Source of the DNA: Leifsonia sp. ZF2019
GTDB lineage: Bacteria > Actinomycetota > Actinomycetes > Actinomycetales > Microbacteriaceae
NCBI RefSeq assembly: GCF_019924635.1
Contig: NZ_CP065037.1
Coordinates: 1,612,001-1,676,000, forward strand
Reading direction: 5' to 3'
DNA length: 64,000 nucleotides
Notes under the pieces: model-generated
The model's database searches: none
What the model was told of the DNA's origin: nothing
Seen by the model: the letters and a program-made list of their open reading frames with translations, nothing else
Position numbers and translations under genes: made by a program
Shown: positions 42,618-52,221 of the stretch, piece by piece
How the letters are laid out: the number at the start of each line of letters is the position of its first letter
How positions within the stretch are numbered: the stretch's first letter is position 1

Positions 42618-45600
42618 ATGAACGACGAGAACGTGCTGGAGTGGGCCGCCGCCGACGCCGACCTCGACCTCGTCGAGCAGGCACTGACCCTCGACGACCC
42701 GGCGCACGGGCTCGAGCGGGACGAGCGGCCCACACGCGCGATCAGCGCGGTGGAGATCGCGCGAGCGCTCGCCCTCCCCGAGCCGACCCCGCAGCAGCAG
42801 GCGGTCATCGAGGCACCCGTGCGGCCCGCCATCGTGGTCGCCGGCGCGGGCAGCGGCAAGACGGAGACGATGGCCAACCGCGTCGTCTGGCTGCTCGCGA
42901 ACGGGCACGCGCGCGTGCCGGAGATCCTCGGGCTCACCTTCACGCGCAAGGCGGCCGGCGAGCTCGCCGCGCGCATCCGCACGCGGATCGAGCAACTGGT
43001 GGACTCCGGACTGACCGATATCGCGTTCGACCCCTTCGAGGCTCCCGAAGTCGCCACGTACAACGCCTTCGCCAACGCGATCTTCCGCGAGAACGCCCTG
43101 CTCATCGGCCGGGAGCCGGAGTCGGCCGTGCTGAGCGAGGCCTCGGCCTGGCAGCTGGCCAGGAGGCTCGTGGTCGGAAGCACCGACGATCGTCTGGTCG
43201 AGCTGGAGCGGGGCGTCGACACAGTGACGAGCGCCGTGCTCACCCTGAGCCGGGCCCTCAGCGAGAACGTCGCGGACGCGGTCGACGTCGAGCGCATGGT
43301 GGAGGAGTTCTCGCGCGTGCTCGAACTGCCCACGGGGAACGTGCGCAAGAGCACCCCGTACGGCTCGGTGCTGAAAGCGGTGGAGGCGGTCGGCTCCCTT
43401 CCGCCGCTGCTCGCGCTCGCTCAGGAGTTCGCCGCGGAGAAGCGGCGCCGCGGCTTCGTCGAGTACTCCGACCAGGTGGCTCTCGCGCTCGACATCGCCG
43501 AGCGGCTGCCGGCGGTCGTCGCCGACTACCGTCGGCGGTTCCGGGTCGTGCTGCTGGACGAGTACCAGGACACCTCGGTGGTGCAGACGCGCCTGCTCTC
43601 CACGCTGTTCGCCGGCCAGGCTGTGATGGCCGTCGGCGACCCCCACCAGTCGATCTACGGCTGGCGTGGCGCGAGCGCGGCGAACCTCGGACGCTTCTCG
43701 GCCGATTTCACCGGGCACCGCGCGGGCGGCGAGCACGGCGGGGCCGACGAGTACGCGCTGAGCACGAGCTGGCGCAACCCGACCCGCGTCCTCGACGCCG
43801 CCAACACGCTCGTCGCGCCGCTCTCAGCCGCCTCGCCGGTCCCTGTCGAGCGCCTGCTGCCGCGCCCCGGAGCCGCATCCGGCGAGTTGACGGCAGCCTT
43901 CGGCCAGACGGTCGCTGAGGAGGCCGAGACCGTGGCCGCGTGGCTGGAGGCGCGGATCGGCGATCGTGACGCGGACGGCGTGCCGCCGAGCGCCGCGCTG
44001 CTCTGCCGTTCCCTCAAGAAGATCGACGTCTTCACGGCGGCACTCACCCGCCGGGGCGTCCCGTACCATGTGCTGGGCCTGGGCGGCCTGCTCGAGCAGC
44101 CGGCGATCGCCGACCTCGTCAGCGCGCTGCGGGTCATGCACGACCCGACGGCCGGTTCCGAGCTGATCCGGCTGCTCACCGGCGCGCGCTGGCGGGTCGG
44201 GCCGAAGGACGTCGCCGGGCTGCGCAGCGTGGCCTCGTGGCTCTCGACGCGCGACCACCGTTTCCAGGAGCTCGACCCGGAGGTGCGCGACCGTCTGCGT
44301 CGCTCGGTCGCGGGGGAGGAGTCCGCCTCGCTCGTCGATGCCCTCGACTTCGTCGTGGAGGCGCCGGACGGGCACAGCAAGCTCCAGGACATCAGCCCGA
44401 CCGGCCTGGAGCGCATGCGCGACGCCGGGCGACTGCTCGACCGCCTGCGCTCCCGGGTCGGCCTCGACCTCCTCGATCTGGTGACCCTGGTGCAGCAGGA
44501 GCTCCTGCTCGACATCGAGGTCGCGGCCAACGAGTCGGCACAGCTCGGGCAGGCGAGTCTCGACGCGTTCGCGGAGCAGGTCGCGTCCTACCTCGCCGCC
44601 GACGATCGGGCAACCCTGGGGTCGTTCCTGGCGTGGCTCGCGGAGGCCGAGCAGCGCGACAATCTCGCCCCCCGCAGCGAGGAGCCCGAACCGGGGACGG
44701 TGCAGATCCTCACCATCCACGGCGCCAAGGGCCTGGAGTGGGATGTCGTCGCCGTGCCGCGCCTGGTCGACGGCGAGCTCCCCGGCCCTCCCCAGAGCCG
44801 CAAAGGCTGGCTGGCCTTCGGGCAGCTGCCGAACGAGTTCCGCGGAGACTCCGCCGAGCTGCCGGTGCTCGCGTGGCGCACGGCCGAGGACCAGAAGCAG
44901 ATCGACGACTCCATCGCGGACTTCGAGGCCGAGAACCTGCGCAGGCACCTCGAAGAGCAGCGCCGCCTCATCTACGTCGCCGTCACGCGGGCGCGCGAGC
45001 GGCTGCTGCTGACGGGCTCGTACTGGTCGACGCAGACGCGGCCGCGCGGGCCGGGCGCCTACCTGCTCGAGCTGCAGGCGGCCGGGCTGCTGCCGGAGGA
45101 CGCGTTCCCCGAGTGCGACGAGCCGGACGAGAACCCGCTCTCCCTCACAGCCCAGACGGTCACCTGGCCGCTCGACCCGTTGGGGACGCGGCGCGACCGC
45201 GTGCAGGCCGCCGCCGAAGCGGTACGCGCACGACGAGAGCGGGGCGAGTCCCGCGGCGGGGTGTACGCCCGTGATCTCGACCTGCTGCTCGCGGAACGCG
45301 CCGCGCGGGTCGCTGAGGCCGGGCTGGTGGAGCTGCCGACCCGCATCCCCGCGTCCCGGTTCAAGGACTACATCTCGGATCCAGGAGGCGTCGCCGCGTC
45401 CTTGCGCCGGCCGATGCCCGAGCGGCCCTACCGGCAGACGCGCCTGGGCACGCTGTTCCACCACTGGGTGGAGGAGCGATTCGGCACGCCGGCCGGCGGA
45501 GCGGACGAGCTCGATGCGGCGGCGACGGAGCTCGACGACCCGGCGGGGGAGCTGCTCGAGGCCGATCGGCTGGCCGAGCTCCAGGCGACGTTCGCGGCGA

Positions 45601-45971
45601 GCGAGTGGGCCGGTCGCCGACCGGAGGGCGTGGAGTTGGAGATCCACGTGACGCTCGCCGGCCAGGTGGTCGTGTGCAAACTGGACGCGATCTACCGCGC
45701 CGACGACGGGGTGCACGACTACCAGATCGTCGACTGGAAGACGGGGAAGGCGCCGCGTGACGCGGAGGACCTTGAGCGCAAGCAGCTGCAGCTCGCGTTG
45801 TACCGGCTCGCGTTCGCCCGCTACGCGGGCGTGGATCCCGCACGCATCGACGCCGTCTTCTACTTCGTCGCCGACGACCGGGTCGTGCGGCCGGAACGGC
45901 TCTACGAGGAGGAGGAGCTGCGCTCGCTCTGGTCTTCCGCCACCGGCTTCATCCCGCCCGAGCGGCCGTAG
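42618..45971 (+). CDS. adnB: AdnB-like ATP-dependent helicase/nuclease subunit
   Basis: This 1,117-residue partner has full UvrD-type helicase motifs: GAGSGKT (76-82), LTFTRKAAGELAARI, LLDEYQDTS, GDPHQSIYGWRGAS and VAVTRARERLLLTG. The C-terminal RecB-like nuclease carries CKLDAIYRADDG and QIVDWKTGK. It is the likely active motor of the AdnAB end-resection complex. ATG 42618 is preceded by GGAGG at seven bases. Its last 70 bases overlap the convergent kinase-like gene on the other strand. Confidence 0.9.
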   Translation: MNDENVLEWAAADADLDLVEQALTLDDPAHGLERDERPTRAISAVEIARALALPEPTPQQQAVIEAPVRPAIVVAGAGSGKTETMANRVVWLLANGHARVPEILGLTFTRKAAGELAARIRTRIEQLVDSGLTDIAFDPFEAPEVATYNAFANAIFRENALLIGREPESAVLSEASAWQLARRLVVGSTDDRLVELERGVDTVTSAVLTLSRALSENVADAVDVERMVEEFSRVLELPTGNVRKSTPYGSVLKAVEAVGSLPPLLALAQEFAAEKRRRGFVEYSDQVALALDIAERLPAVVADYRRRFRVVLLDEYQDTSVVQTRLLSTLFAGQAVMAVGDPHQSIYGWRGASAANLGRFSADFTGHRAGGEHGGADEYALSTSWRNPTRVLDAANTLVAPLSAASPVPVERLLPRPGAASGELTAAFGQTVAEEAETVAAWLEARIGDRDADGVPPSAALLCRSLKKIDVFTAALTRRGVPYHVLGLGGLLEQPAIADLVSALRVMHDPTAGSELIRLLTGARWRVGPKDVAGLRSVASWLSTRDHRFQELDPEVRDRLRRSVAGEESASLVDALDFVVEAPDGHSKLQDISPTGLERMRDAGRLLDRLRSRVGLDLLDLVTLVQQELLLDIEVAANESAQLGQASLDAFAEQVASYLAADDRATLGSFLAWLAEAEQRDNLAPRSEEPEPGTVQILTIHGAKGLEWDVVAVPRLVDGELPGPPQSRKGWLAFGQLPNEFRGDSAELPVLAWRTAEDQKQIDDSIADFEAENLRRHLEEQRRLIYVAVTRARERLLLTGSYWSTQTRPRGPGAYLLELQAAGLLPEDAFPECDEPDENPLSLTAQTVTWPLDPLGTRRDRVQAAAEAVRARRERGESRGGVYARDLDLLLAERAARVAEAGLVELPTRIPASRFKDYISDPGGVAASLRRPMPERPYRQTRLGTLFHHWVEERFGTPAGGADELDAAATELDDPAGELLEADRLAELQATFAASEWAGRRPEGVELEIHVTLAGQVVVCKLDAIYRADDGVHDYQIVDWKTGKAPRDAEDLERKQLQLALYRLAFARYAGVDPARIDAVFYFVADDRVVRPERLYEEEELRSLWSSATGFIPPERP

Positions 45972-46975
45972 CCGTCGGGGCGGTCGCCGGGGGTGCGGTC
46001 GAGCATGGCCTCGACGTCGCCGATGGCCATGATCGGGCCGGTGGCGTTCGCGAGCGGGTTGACCGCGTTGCTGTGCACGCGGTCGACGAGCCCGTCGAGC
46101 ATGCTCACGGCGTCGTCGACGATGTGCTGGTCGCGGACCTCGCGCCCGTGCAGCAGCCAGCGGGCGACCTCCAGCTCCGCGTACAGCATCGCTCGCTGGG
46201 TGAACTGCCGATCGGTGGCCACCTGACGCGCGGACGCATAGGCGGTGAGTGCGCCGTCTGTCGCCTCGGAGTTCATGGCGAGGAGCCAGTGCAGGTCGCG
46301 GGCGGGGTCGCCGACGCGCAGGGCCGACCAGCCGATGACGGCGGTGACGGAGTCGCCGTCGACGAGGAAGGAGTCCGCGGTGAGCGCCCCGTTGATGACG
46401 GTCGGCTGGAACTGCCAGAGCGAGTGGTCCGCGGTGGCGTCGCGCCATCGGTCGCGCAGGGCGGCGGGAAGCAGCCCGGTCGCTGCGGCGGACTCGATGA
46501 GGGAGGTCGTCGACGCGAGACTGTCGGCGGCGGAGAGGACCGGGAGGCCGGCCTCCCCGACGAAGCTCGTGGGCAGCCTGTGGATCGCCGCGATCGCGTG
46601 GCCGATCGATCCGGCCAGACCGTCGCCGGGTGGGATCTCCTCGACCGCGACGTGCTCGCCGGGAAGGAAGTCGTAGACGACGGCGCGGGTGCCGCCCACC
46701 GGTGCCTGACCGAGGTACTGCGGCACGTCGAACGGGAGGCGGCTGCGGATGCCCGCGGTCAGCGCGCGGAGCGCGACGAGGTCGGCGCTCTGCTCGGACT
46801 CCGCCGACTGCGACAGCGGGACGCGTACGATGCAGACGCGGCCGTCCCGCTCATCCAGCAGCGCGGCGTCGAATTCGCCGGCCCCGTCGCGGGAGTAGCT
46901 GCGAGCGCCGGAGACGACGAGGTCGGGCACGGCCGAGGCGGCCAGCGCGGCTAGAGTGAAGTGGGATCTGGCCAT
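45902..46975 (-). CDS. Phosphotransferase/kinase-like protein (APH fold)
   Basis: This 357-residue protein resembles actinobacterial aminoglycoside-phosphotransferase-fold proteins (YDFLPGEHVAVEEIP, GHAIAAIHRLP, DLHWLLAMN). The usual catalytic HGD is replaced by INGALTADSFLVDGD and the metal-site Asp-Trp by VIGWSALRVGDPARD, so catalysis may be weakened or the substrate unusual. The C-terminal tail is Ser-rich. A TAGCCT box on the minus strand (46983-46988) lies seven bases before ATG 46975. The last 70 bases overlap the end of the AdnB gene. Confidence 0.72.
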   Translation of the reverse strand: MARSHFTLAALAASAVPDLVVSGARSYSRDGAGEFDAALLDERDGRVCIVRVPLSQSAESEQSADLVALRALTAGIRSRLPFDVPQYLGQAPVGGTRAVVYDFLPGEHVAVEEIPPGDGLAGSIGHAIAAIHRLPTSFVGEAGLPVLSAADSLASTTSLIESAAATGLLPAALRDRWRDATADHSLWQFQPTVINGALTADSFLVDGDSVTAVIGWSALRVGDPARDLHWLLAMNSEATDGALTAYASARQVATDRQFTQRAMLYAELEVARWLLHGREVRDQHIVDDAVSMLDGLVDRVHSNAVNPLANATGPIMAIGDVEAMLDRTPGDRPDGYGRSGGMKPVAEDQSERSSSSS

Positions 46976-47038
46976 GCTCCCTAGGCTAAATGGACATCCG
47001 TGCGTGGGCTCTGATCGCCACGCCTTGAAAGGTTCTCG

Positions 47039-48058
47039 ATGTCGTCAGCACCCCCGTCCGGCGCGCTCAGCGCCCTTCCGCTCTCGCGCCACGCCGTGGA
47101 CCGCGACCACGCCGCCCGATCGCGACCCGCGTTGTTCGACGAGCTCTGGGAGGAGCCGGGAACGCGCGTGCTGGCACTGTGGAAAGGACGTGCGCTCGTC
47201 ACGGCGGAGAGCATCCCGGCCGCGACGCCCGCGGGCGACGGGTGGAGCGCACCGGACGCCGGCGAGGCCACCCTCGACCTGCTCCCCGTCGAGCGCGTGA
47301 GCGCCGCACTGGTCCGCGTGTACCTCGGGCGCACGCTCGTCGCCACGCCGACGGAGCCTGCAGGCACGGCCGTCGTGCTGGAGGTGCTCACCGATGCCGC
47401 CGCGCAGGAGCTCGAGCCGGACGAGGCGCGCTGGGCGAACCTGCGCACGGTCGCCACGGCGTTGAGCGACCGCGATGCCGGGCTGTTCACCGAGGCGCTC
47501 GCCATCGCCAACTGGCACGCCTCGCACACGCACTGCCCGCGCTGCGGCACGCCGACGGTCGTCGAGCAGGCGGGCTGGGTGCGTCGCTGCTTCGAGGACG
47601 GCTCCGAGGTGTTCCCACGGACCGACCCCGCCGTGATCGTGACCGTGCTCGACGCCGCCGACCGTCTGCTGCTCGGCTCGAACGCCATGTGGGAGCACTC
47701 GCGCTACTCCCTGCTCGCCGGATTCGTCGAGCCGGGTGAGTCGTTCGAGTCCGCGGTCGAGCGCGAGATCTTCGAGGAGGCCGGCGTGCGCGTCGTGGAC
47801 GCACGCTACAAAGGCTCGCAGCCGTGGCCCTTCCCCGCCTCCGTCATGGTCGGGATGACGGCGCGCCTCGCCGACGACCAGCCGCCTGCGGCGCTGGCGC
47901 CGGATGGTGAGGAGATCCTCGACCTGCGCTGGTTCAGCAGGCAGGAGCTGTGGGACGCCCGCGGGCAGGTCATCCTGCCCGGTCGCTCCTCGATCGCCCG
48001 GGCCCTGATCGAGGACTGGTACGGAGGACCCCTCGACGAGCCGCCGGCGGCGCCGTGA
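47039..48058 (+). CDS. nudC: NAD(+) diphosphatase / NADH pyrophosphatase
   Basis: This 339-residue Nudix hydrolase cleaves NADH or NAD+ to NMN(H) and AMP, and NudC can remove NAD caps from RNA. A zinc-ribbon (HCPRCGTPTVVEQAGWVRRC) has three of the usual four cysteines. The Nudix box GFVEPGESFESAVEREIFEEAGV (split near 224-246) is intact and followed by the NudC-specific SQPWPFPASVMVG. The stop overlaps the UvrD2 start by four bases, giving a nudC-uvrD2 operon as in mycobacteria. Confidence 0.92.
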   Translation: MSSAPPSGALSALPLSRHAVDRDHAARSRPALFDELWEEPGTRVLALWKGRALVTAESIPAATPAGDGWSAPDAGEATLDLLPVERVSAALVRVYLGRTLVATPTEPAGTAVVLEVLTDAAAQELEPDEARWANLRTVATALSDRDAGLFTEALAIANWHASHTHCPRCGTPTVVEQAGWVRRCFEDGSEVFPRTDPAVIVTVLDAADRLLLGSNAMWEHSRYSLLAGFVEPGESFESAVEREIFEEAGVRVVDARYKGSQPWPFPASVMVGMTARLADDQPPAALAPDGEEILDLRWFSRQELWDARGQVILPGRSSIARALIEDWYGGPLDEPPAAP

Positions 48059-49803
48059 CGGACGCTCCACCCACCCCGGCGGGGCTGTTAGCGGGGCTCG
48101 ACGCCCAGCAGCGCGTCGCCGCGGAGGCTCTGTTCGGCCCGGTCTGCATCCTCGCGGGTGCGGGCACCGGGAAGACCCGCGCGATCACCCATCGGATCGC
48201 CTACGGCGTGGCCTCCGGGGCATTCACCCCCAACCGCGTGATGGCGCTGACCTTCACCAACCGCGCCGCCGCGGAACTGCGTGGCCGCCTGCGTCAGCTC
48301 GGCGCCGGGGGAGTCGCCGCGCGCACGTTCCACGCCGCCGCACTGGCGCAGCTGAACTACTTCTGGCCGCAGGTGGTGGGCGGGCAGCTGCCCAGCGTCC
48401 TCGACGGTAAGGGCCGTGTGCTCGGGCACGCGGCCGAGAAGCTGTCGTTGCGGGTCGACACCGCGACGCTGCGCGACATCGCGGCGGAGATCGAGTGGCG
48501 CAAGGTGTCGAGCCTGACGCTCGACCAGTACGCGGACGCGCTCGCGTCGCGCCCGCTGCCGGGCACGCTCACGGCCGATCAGCTCGTCGACATGCATCGC
48601 ACGTACGAGGAGCTGAAGGACGAGCGCAAGCAGATCGACTTCGAGGACGTCCTGCTGGTGTGCGCAGGGATGATCGAGGTCGAGCCGTCCGTCGCGATGC
48701 AGGTCCGCGAGCAATACCGCTTCTTCGTCGTCGACGAGTACCAGGACGTGTCGCCACTGCAGCATCAGCTGCTCGGGCTCTGGCTCGGCGATCGCCGCGA
48801 CCTCTGCGTGGTCGGCGACGCCAGCCAGACCATCTACTCCTTCGCCGGTGCGCGGAGCGAGTACCTGCTCGGGTTCGAGCGCGAGCACCCCGGAGCGACG
48901 GTGGTGCGGCTCGAGCAGAACTACCGTTCGACGCCCGGTGTGATCGAGACCGCCAACCGGCTGATGCGCGGGCGCTCCGGGGCGCTCACCCTGCACGCCG
49001 CCGCGGCACAGCGCGGCCGCGACGGAGCGCCCACCGGCGATGTCGCCCCACCCGCCGCGTTCGACGACGACCGTGCCGAGGCGCGCGCGGTCGCCGAGGG
49101 GATCGCGGCCGAGATCGCCGCGGGTGCGAGACCCGAGAGCATCGCCGTGCTGTATCGGGTCAACGTCCAGGCAGCCCTGCTCGAGCAGGCGCTCGGCGAT
49201 CTCGGGATCAGCTACCAGATCCGCGGGTCCAAGCGGTTCTTCGATCTGCCGGAGGTGCGGCAGGCGATCATGACTCTGCGCGCCGCCAGCGTCGCCGCGA
49301 CCGACGAACCCGTTTTCAAGTCCGTCAGCGATGTGCTGCGCACGCTCGGCTGGTCGGTGCAGCCGCCGTCCGGCCGAGGAGCGGTGCGCGAGCGGTGGGA
49401 GTCGCTGAACGCGATCATGGGCCTCGTGGACGAGATGCCGGCCGGCACGACCTTCCGCCGCTTCACGGACGAGCTGCTCGCCCGCCAGGCCGGTCAGCAC
49501 GAGCCGACGCTCGCCGCCGTCACGCTCGCGACGCTGCACGCCGCGAAAGGTCTCGAGTGGGAGTCGGTCTATCTGATCGGATTGAGCGAAGGACTCGTCC
49601 CCATCAGCTACGCCACCGGCTTCGAGCAGATCGACGAAGAGCGTCGCCTGCTCTATGTCGGCATAACGCGTGCCCGCCGCCGTCTGCGGCTCAGCTGGTC
49701 GCATCGAGGCTCCCAGCCGGGACGTCCGGTCGTCCGGCAGCCGTCGCGCTTCCTCGCCGAACTGGCCCCGCCGGCGCGTCAGCAGGGCACATCGGACGAC
49801 TGA
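48055..49803 (+). CDS. uvrD2: UvrD/PcrA-like superfamily 1 DNA helicase (UvrD2)
   Basis: This 582-residue 3'-5' helicase has GAGTGKT near residue 38, LTFTNRAAAELR, VVDEYQDVSPLQ, GDASQTIYSFAGA, EQNYRSTPG, TLHAAKGLEW and LLYVGITRARRRL. It is shorter than mycobacterial UvrD2: no HRDC domain or tetracysteine module follows the motor core. GTG 48055 overlaps the nudC stop (GTGA). The last 113 bases overlap a convergent gene. Confidence 0.88.
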   Translation: MTDAPPTPAGLLAGLDAQQRVAAEALFGPVCILAGAGTGKTRAITHRIAYGVASGAFTPNRVMALTFTNRAAAELRGRLRQLGAGGVAARTFHAAALAQLNYFWPQVVGGQLPSVLDGKGRVLGHAAEKLSLRVDTATLRDIAAEIEWRKVSSLTLDQYADALASRPLPGTLTADQLVDMHRTYEELKDERKQIDFEDVLLVCAGMIEVEPSVAMQVREQYRFFVVDEYQDVSPLQHQLLGLWLGDRRDLCVVGDASQTIYSFAGARSEYLLGFEREHPGATVVRLEQNYRSTPGVIETANRLMRGRSGALTLHAAAAQRGRDGAPTGDVAPPAAFDDDRAEARAVAEGIAAEIAAGARPESIAVLYRVNVQAALLEQALGDLGISYQIRGSKRFFDLPEVRQAIMTLRAASVAATDEPVFKSVSDVLRTLGWSVQPPSGRGAVRERWESLNAIMGLVDEMPAGTTFRRFTDELLARQAGQHEPTLAAVTLATLHAAKGLEWESVYLIGLSEGLVPISYATGFEQIDEERRLLYVGITRARRRLRLSWSHRGSQPGRPVVRQPSRFLAELAPPARQQGTSDD

Positions 49804-50620
49804 GCGGCAGCGCGAGGCACCCGCATTCCGGGTGCGGCATATGCTCCGCCGTGCTCCATCGGCCCGTAGCCGGGTCGAAGCTCGTGCTCCTGGCCGGCTG
49901 CGGCTCGACGGCCCTCCCGCGCCCGACGGCCCGCGCACCCACGACGGCCAGCGCGATCGCCGCCGTGACGGAGGCGACGGCCTCGACGACCAGCCGCGAC
50001 TCGCCGGGTCGAGTGCGGGAGTGCAGCTGTGTCGCTAGCGCGGGCCACGCTGGATCGGCGTCGCGGCGATGCAGATCCAGGCATCGAACGCACGCGCCGC
50101 GACCGGGGTGGACCACCGGCCCGACCACGACCCGCTTCTCGCCGAAGACGACGGGGAGGTGCGGTACGTCCCTGCGCAGCCACTTCCCGTGGCGCGAGGG
50201 CTCGATCGCATAGGAGCCCACGAGGACGGCGAAGGCTGCGGCCTCCACCCGCGGATCGCTCCACGAGAGCCCTGCAGCCACCTCCGCTCCGCCATCGCGC
50301 AGGTGCCCGACGACGCGGGCGGCGGTCGGCCCGTCGCCGTCCAGGGCCACGAACGGTGTCGCGGCCGCGCGGTCGTCGGGTCGATCGAGCACCGGATGCA
50401 GCCGCGCGAGCAGTGCGTCGACGGTCGTCTGCTCCACGCGCGAGCGCTTCGCGATCATCCGCAGCCCCGCCATCGACACGCCGTCCGCGAGGGCGGCGAT
50501 CATCCGCTCCTCCGCCGGGCTGACCGGCTCCAGCACCAGCACCGGCGCGTCGACGCCGAACTGCAGCGCGTCCGGTGAGCGCCAGACCCGGGGGATGCGG
50601 GGATCGATTGCGAGGACCAT
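49691..50620 (-). CDS. TOMM leader-binding/cyclodehydratase-domain-like (ThiF-like) protein
   Basis: This 309-residue protein resembles actinobacterial proteins labelled TOMM precursor leader peptide-binding or cyclodehydratase-domain proteins. It has a RiPP-recognition/winged-helix-like first third, then a ThiF/E1-like region, with cysteine pairs GRGACVRCLDLHRRD and HPECGC that probably bind zinc. No nucleotide-binding glycine motif or precursor peptide is seen nearby. ATG 50620 has AGGA at seven bases. By position it corresponds to Rv3196 (from memory). Its 3' 113 bases overlap uvrD2. Confidence 0.6.
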   Translation of the reverse strand: MVLAIDPRIPRVWRSPDALQFGVDAPVLVLEPVSPAEERMIAALADGVSMAGLRMIAKRSRVEQTTVDALLARLHPVLDRPDDRAAATPFVALDGDGPTAARVVGHLRDGGAEVAAGLSWSDPRVEAAAFAVLVGSYAIEPSRHGKWLRRDVPHLPVVFGEKRVVVGPVVHPGRGACVRCLDLHRRDADPAWPALATQLHSRTRPGESRLVVEAVASVTAAIALAVVGARAVGRGRAVEPQPARSTSFDPATGRWSTAEHMPHPECGCLALPLSRPMCPADAPAGPVRRGSATAAGRPDVPAGSLDATS

Positions 50621-50718
50621 CCCGTCATCCTGCCCGGGGACCGACGGCGATCGGCCGTTATCCACAGGTGCGAGGCACGCAGGCGGTCATCCCCAGCCGG
50701 CCACACCGGATGCGGTGG

Positions 50719-52062
50719 TCAGCCCTCCGAGGGACGGTCCGTGTCGTCGCGCAGCAGGTCCTCGATCGCCTGGTCCAGCTCGTCGCGCTCGGGCTCCGCG
50801 CCCGTCGCCTCGGCCGTCAGGCGCGCGACGAGGGCGGACGGGTCATCGAGGTCGCTCGCGCGGGGGAGGAGGTCCGGATGGGACCACAGGGCGTCCCGCG
50901 CCTCCTGGCCGACGGCGTCCGCCACGGCGCGCCACATCGCGGCGGCCTCCCGCAGTCGGCGCGGGCGCAGCTCGAGGCCCACCAGCGTCGCGAAGGCGGA
51001 CTCGGCGGGTCCGCCCGAAGCCCGGCGGCGGCGCACCGTCTCGGCGATCGCATCCGCGCGAGGGAGCAGGCGGGTCGCGTCCGCCGTGACGACGTCGACC
51101 CAGCCCTCGACGAGGGCGAGCACCGTCTCGAGTCGGCCGAGCGCCTCCAGCTGTTCCTCGGTCTTCGGCGGGATGAGCGCCCCGCTGACCATGGCCTCGC
51201 GCAGCTCCTCCGGGTTGGAGGGGTCGAAGCTCTCGGCGAGCGACTCGAGGCGCTCCGTGTCGATGGTGATGCCCTTGGCGAAGGCGGTGATCTGGGTGAT
51301 GAGCTGCAGCCGCAGCCACTTGGCATGCCGGAAGAGGTTCGCGTGCGCGAGCTCGCGCACGGCGAGGTAGAGCTGCACCTGATCGTCGGGGATATCGAGG
51401 CCGGCGCCGAACTCGGCGACGTTCTGGGGGAGGAGGGCCGCCGTCCCGTCGGCGAGCAGCGGGATGCCGATGTCGCCTCCCGAGACGACTTCCTTCGCGA
51501 GCTGCCCGACCACCTGGCCGAGCTGCATGGCGAACAGCGCGCCGCCGATCGAGCGCATCACTTGACCGGCGTTCTGGATCATGCCCTGCATCTCCTCCGG
51601 GGCTTGATCGGTGAGCACCTGGGTGAGGGCGTCGGAGATGCTGAGCGCGACCGGCTCGGCGAGCTGGGTCCACAGCGGCATCGTCTGCCGCGCCCACTCG
51701 GCGCGACCGATCAGCTCCGGCGTGCCGGAGAGCCCGGCGACGGTGGTCGCCTGATCGAGCCACAGCCCGGCGACGTTGAACGCCTGGTCCAGGGAGGCGC
51801 GCTCGGCCGGGGTGACCGCGTGCGCGCCGTCGCCGGCGAGTGCGCGCGCCTGCTGCTCGGCGACGTCCCAGTTGATTCCGCCACCCGGGTTCATCAGCGC
51901 GTTCTGCAGCTGACCGAGCAGTTTCTGGATGCTCGCGGGGTCGTTCGGCAACCCGGCGGCCCCGGCCAGCTGGCTCGGATCGATCGACGCACCTCCGGAG
52001 AGGAACTCGCGCAACATGTCCCGGAACTCGTCGTCCGGCTCCTTGTTCGGCTCGTCGGCCAT
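50719..52062 (-). CDS. Zinc-dependent metalloprotease-like protein (DUF2342/coenzyme F420 biosynthesis-associated type)
   Basis: This 447-residue protein is a DUF2342 family member, classed as a zincin-like metallopeptidase. The presumed active region VRELAHANLFRHAKWLRLQ has E..H but no first His of a canonical HEXXH, so activity is uncertain. The helical C-terminal half is typical of the family. ATG 52062 (MADEPNKEP) has GAGGGG nine bases upstream; ATG 52122 is an in-frame alternative. It diverges from the PDZ-LonC gene, as in mycobacteria. Confidence 0.82.
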   Translation of the reverse strand: MADEPNKEPDDEFRDMLREFLSGGASIDPSQLAGAAGLPNDPASIQKLLGQLQNALMNPGGGINWDVAEQQARALAGDGAHAVTPAERASLDQAFNVAGLWLDQATTVAGLSGTPELIGRAEWARQTMPLWTQLAEPVALSISDALTQVLTDQAPEEMQGMIQNAGQVMRSIGGALFAMQLGQVVGQLAKEVVSGGDIGIPLLADGTAALLPQNVAEFGAGLDIPDDQVQLYLAVRELAHANLFRHAKWLRLQLITQITAFAKGITIDTERLESLAESFDPSNPEELREAMVSGALIPPKTEEQLEALGRLETVLALVEGWVDVVTADATRLLPRADAIAETVRRRRASGGPAESAFATLVGLELRPRRLREAAAMWRAVADAVGQEARDALWSHPDLLPRASDLDDPSALVARLTAEATGAEPERDELDQAIEDLLRDDTDRPSEG

Positions 52063-52221
52063 CGTGGGCGCCCCTCGTCTCGAAGTGATACCGCCGCGGC
52101 GTGCGGCTTTCAGGCTTGCCATCTACGCTAGCTCCTGATCTCCAAGAGCCGGGTGGGAATCCGCCCCGGCAGCAGGGTGCGCCGTGCGCCCGTGGCGAAC
52201 ACGACCGAAGGGACGACCCGC

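Noticed and set aside
49691..50620. A complete RiPP biosynthesis cluster around the TOMM-like gene
   Set aside because: No precursor peptide, YcaO protein, dehydrogenase or transporter gene lies on either side; the neighbours are conserved housekeeping genes.
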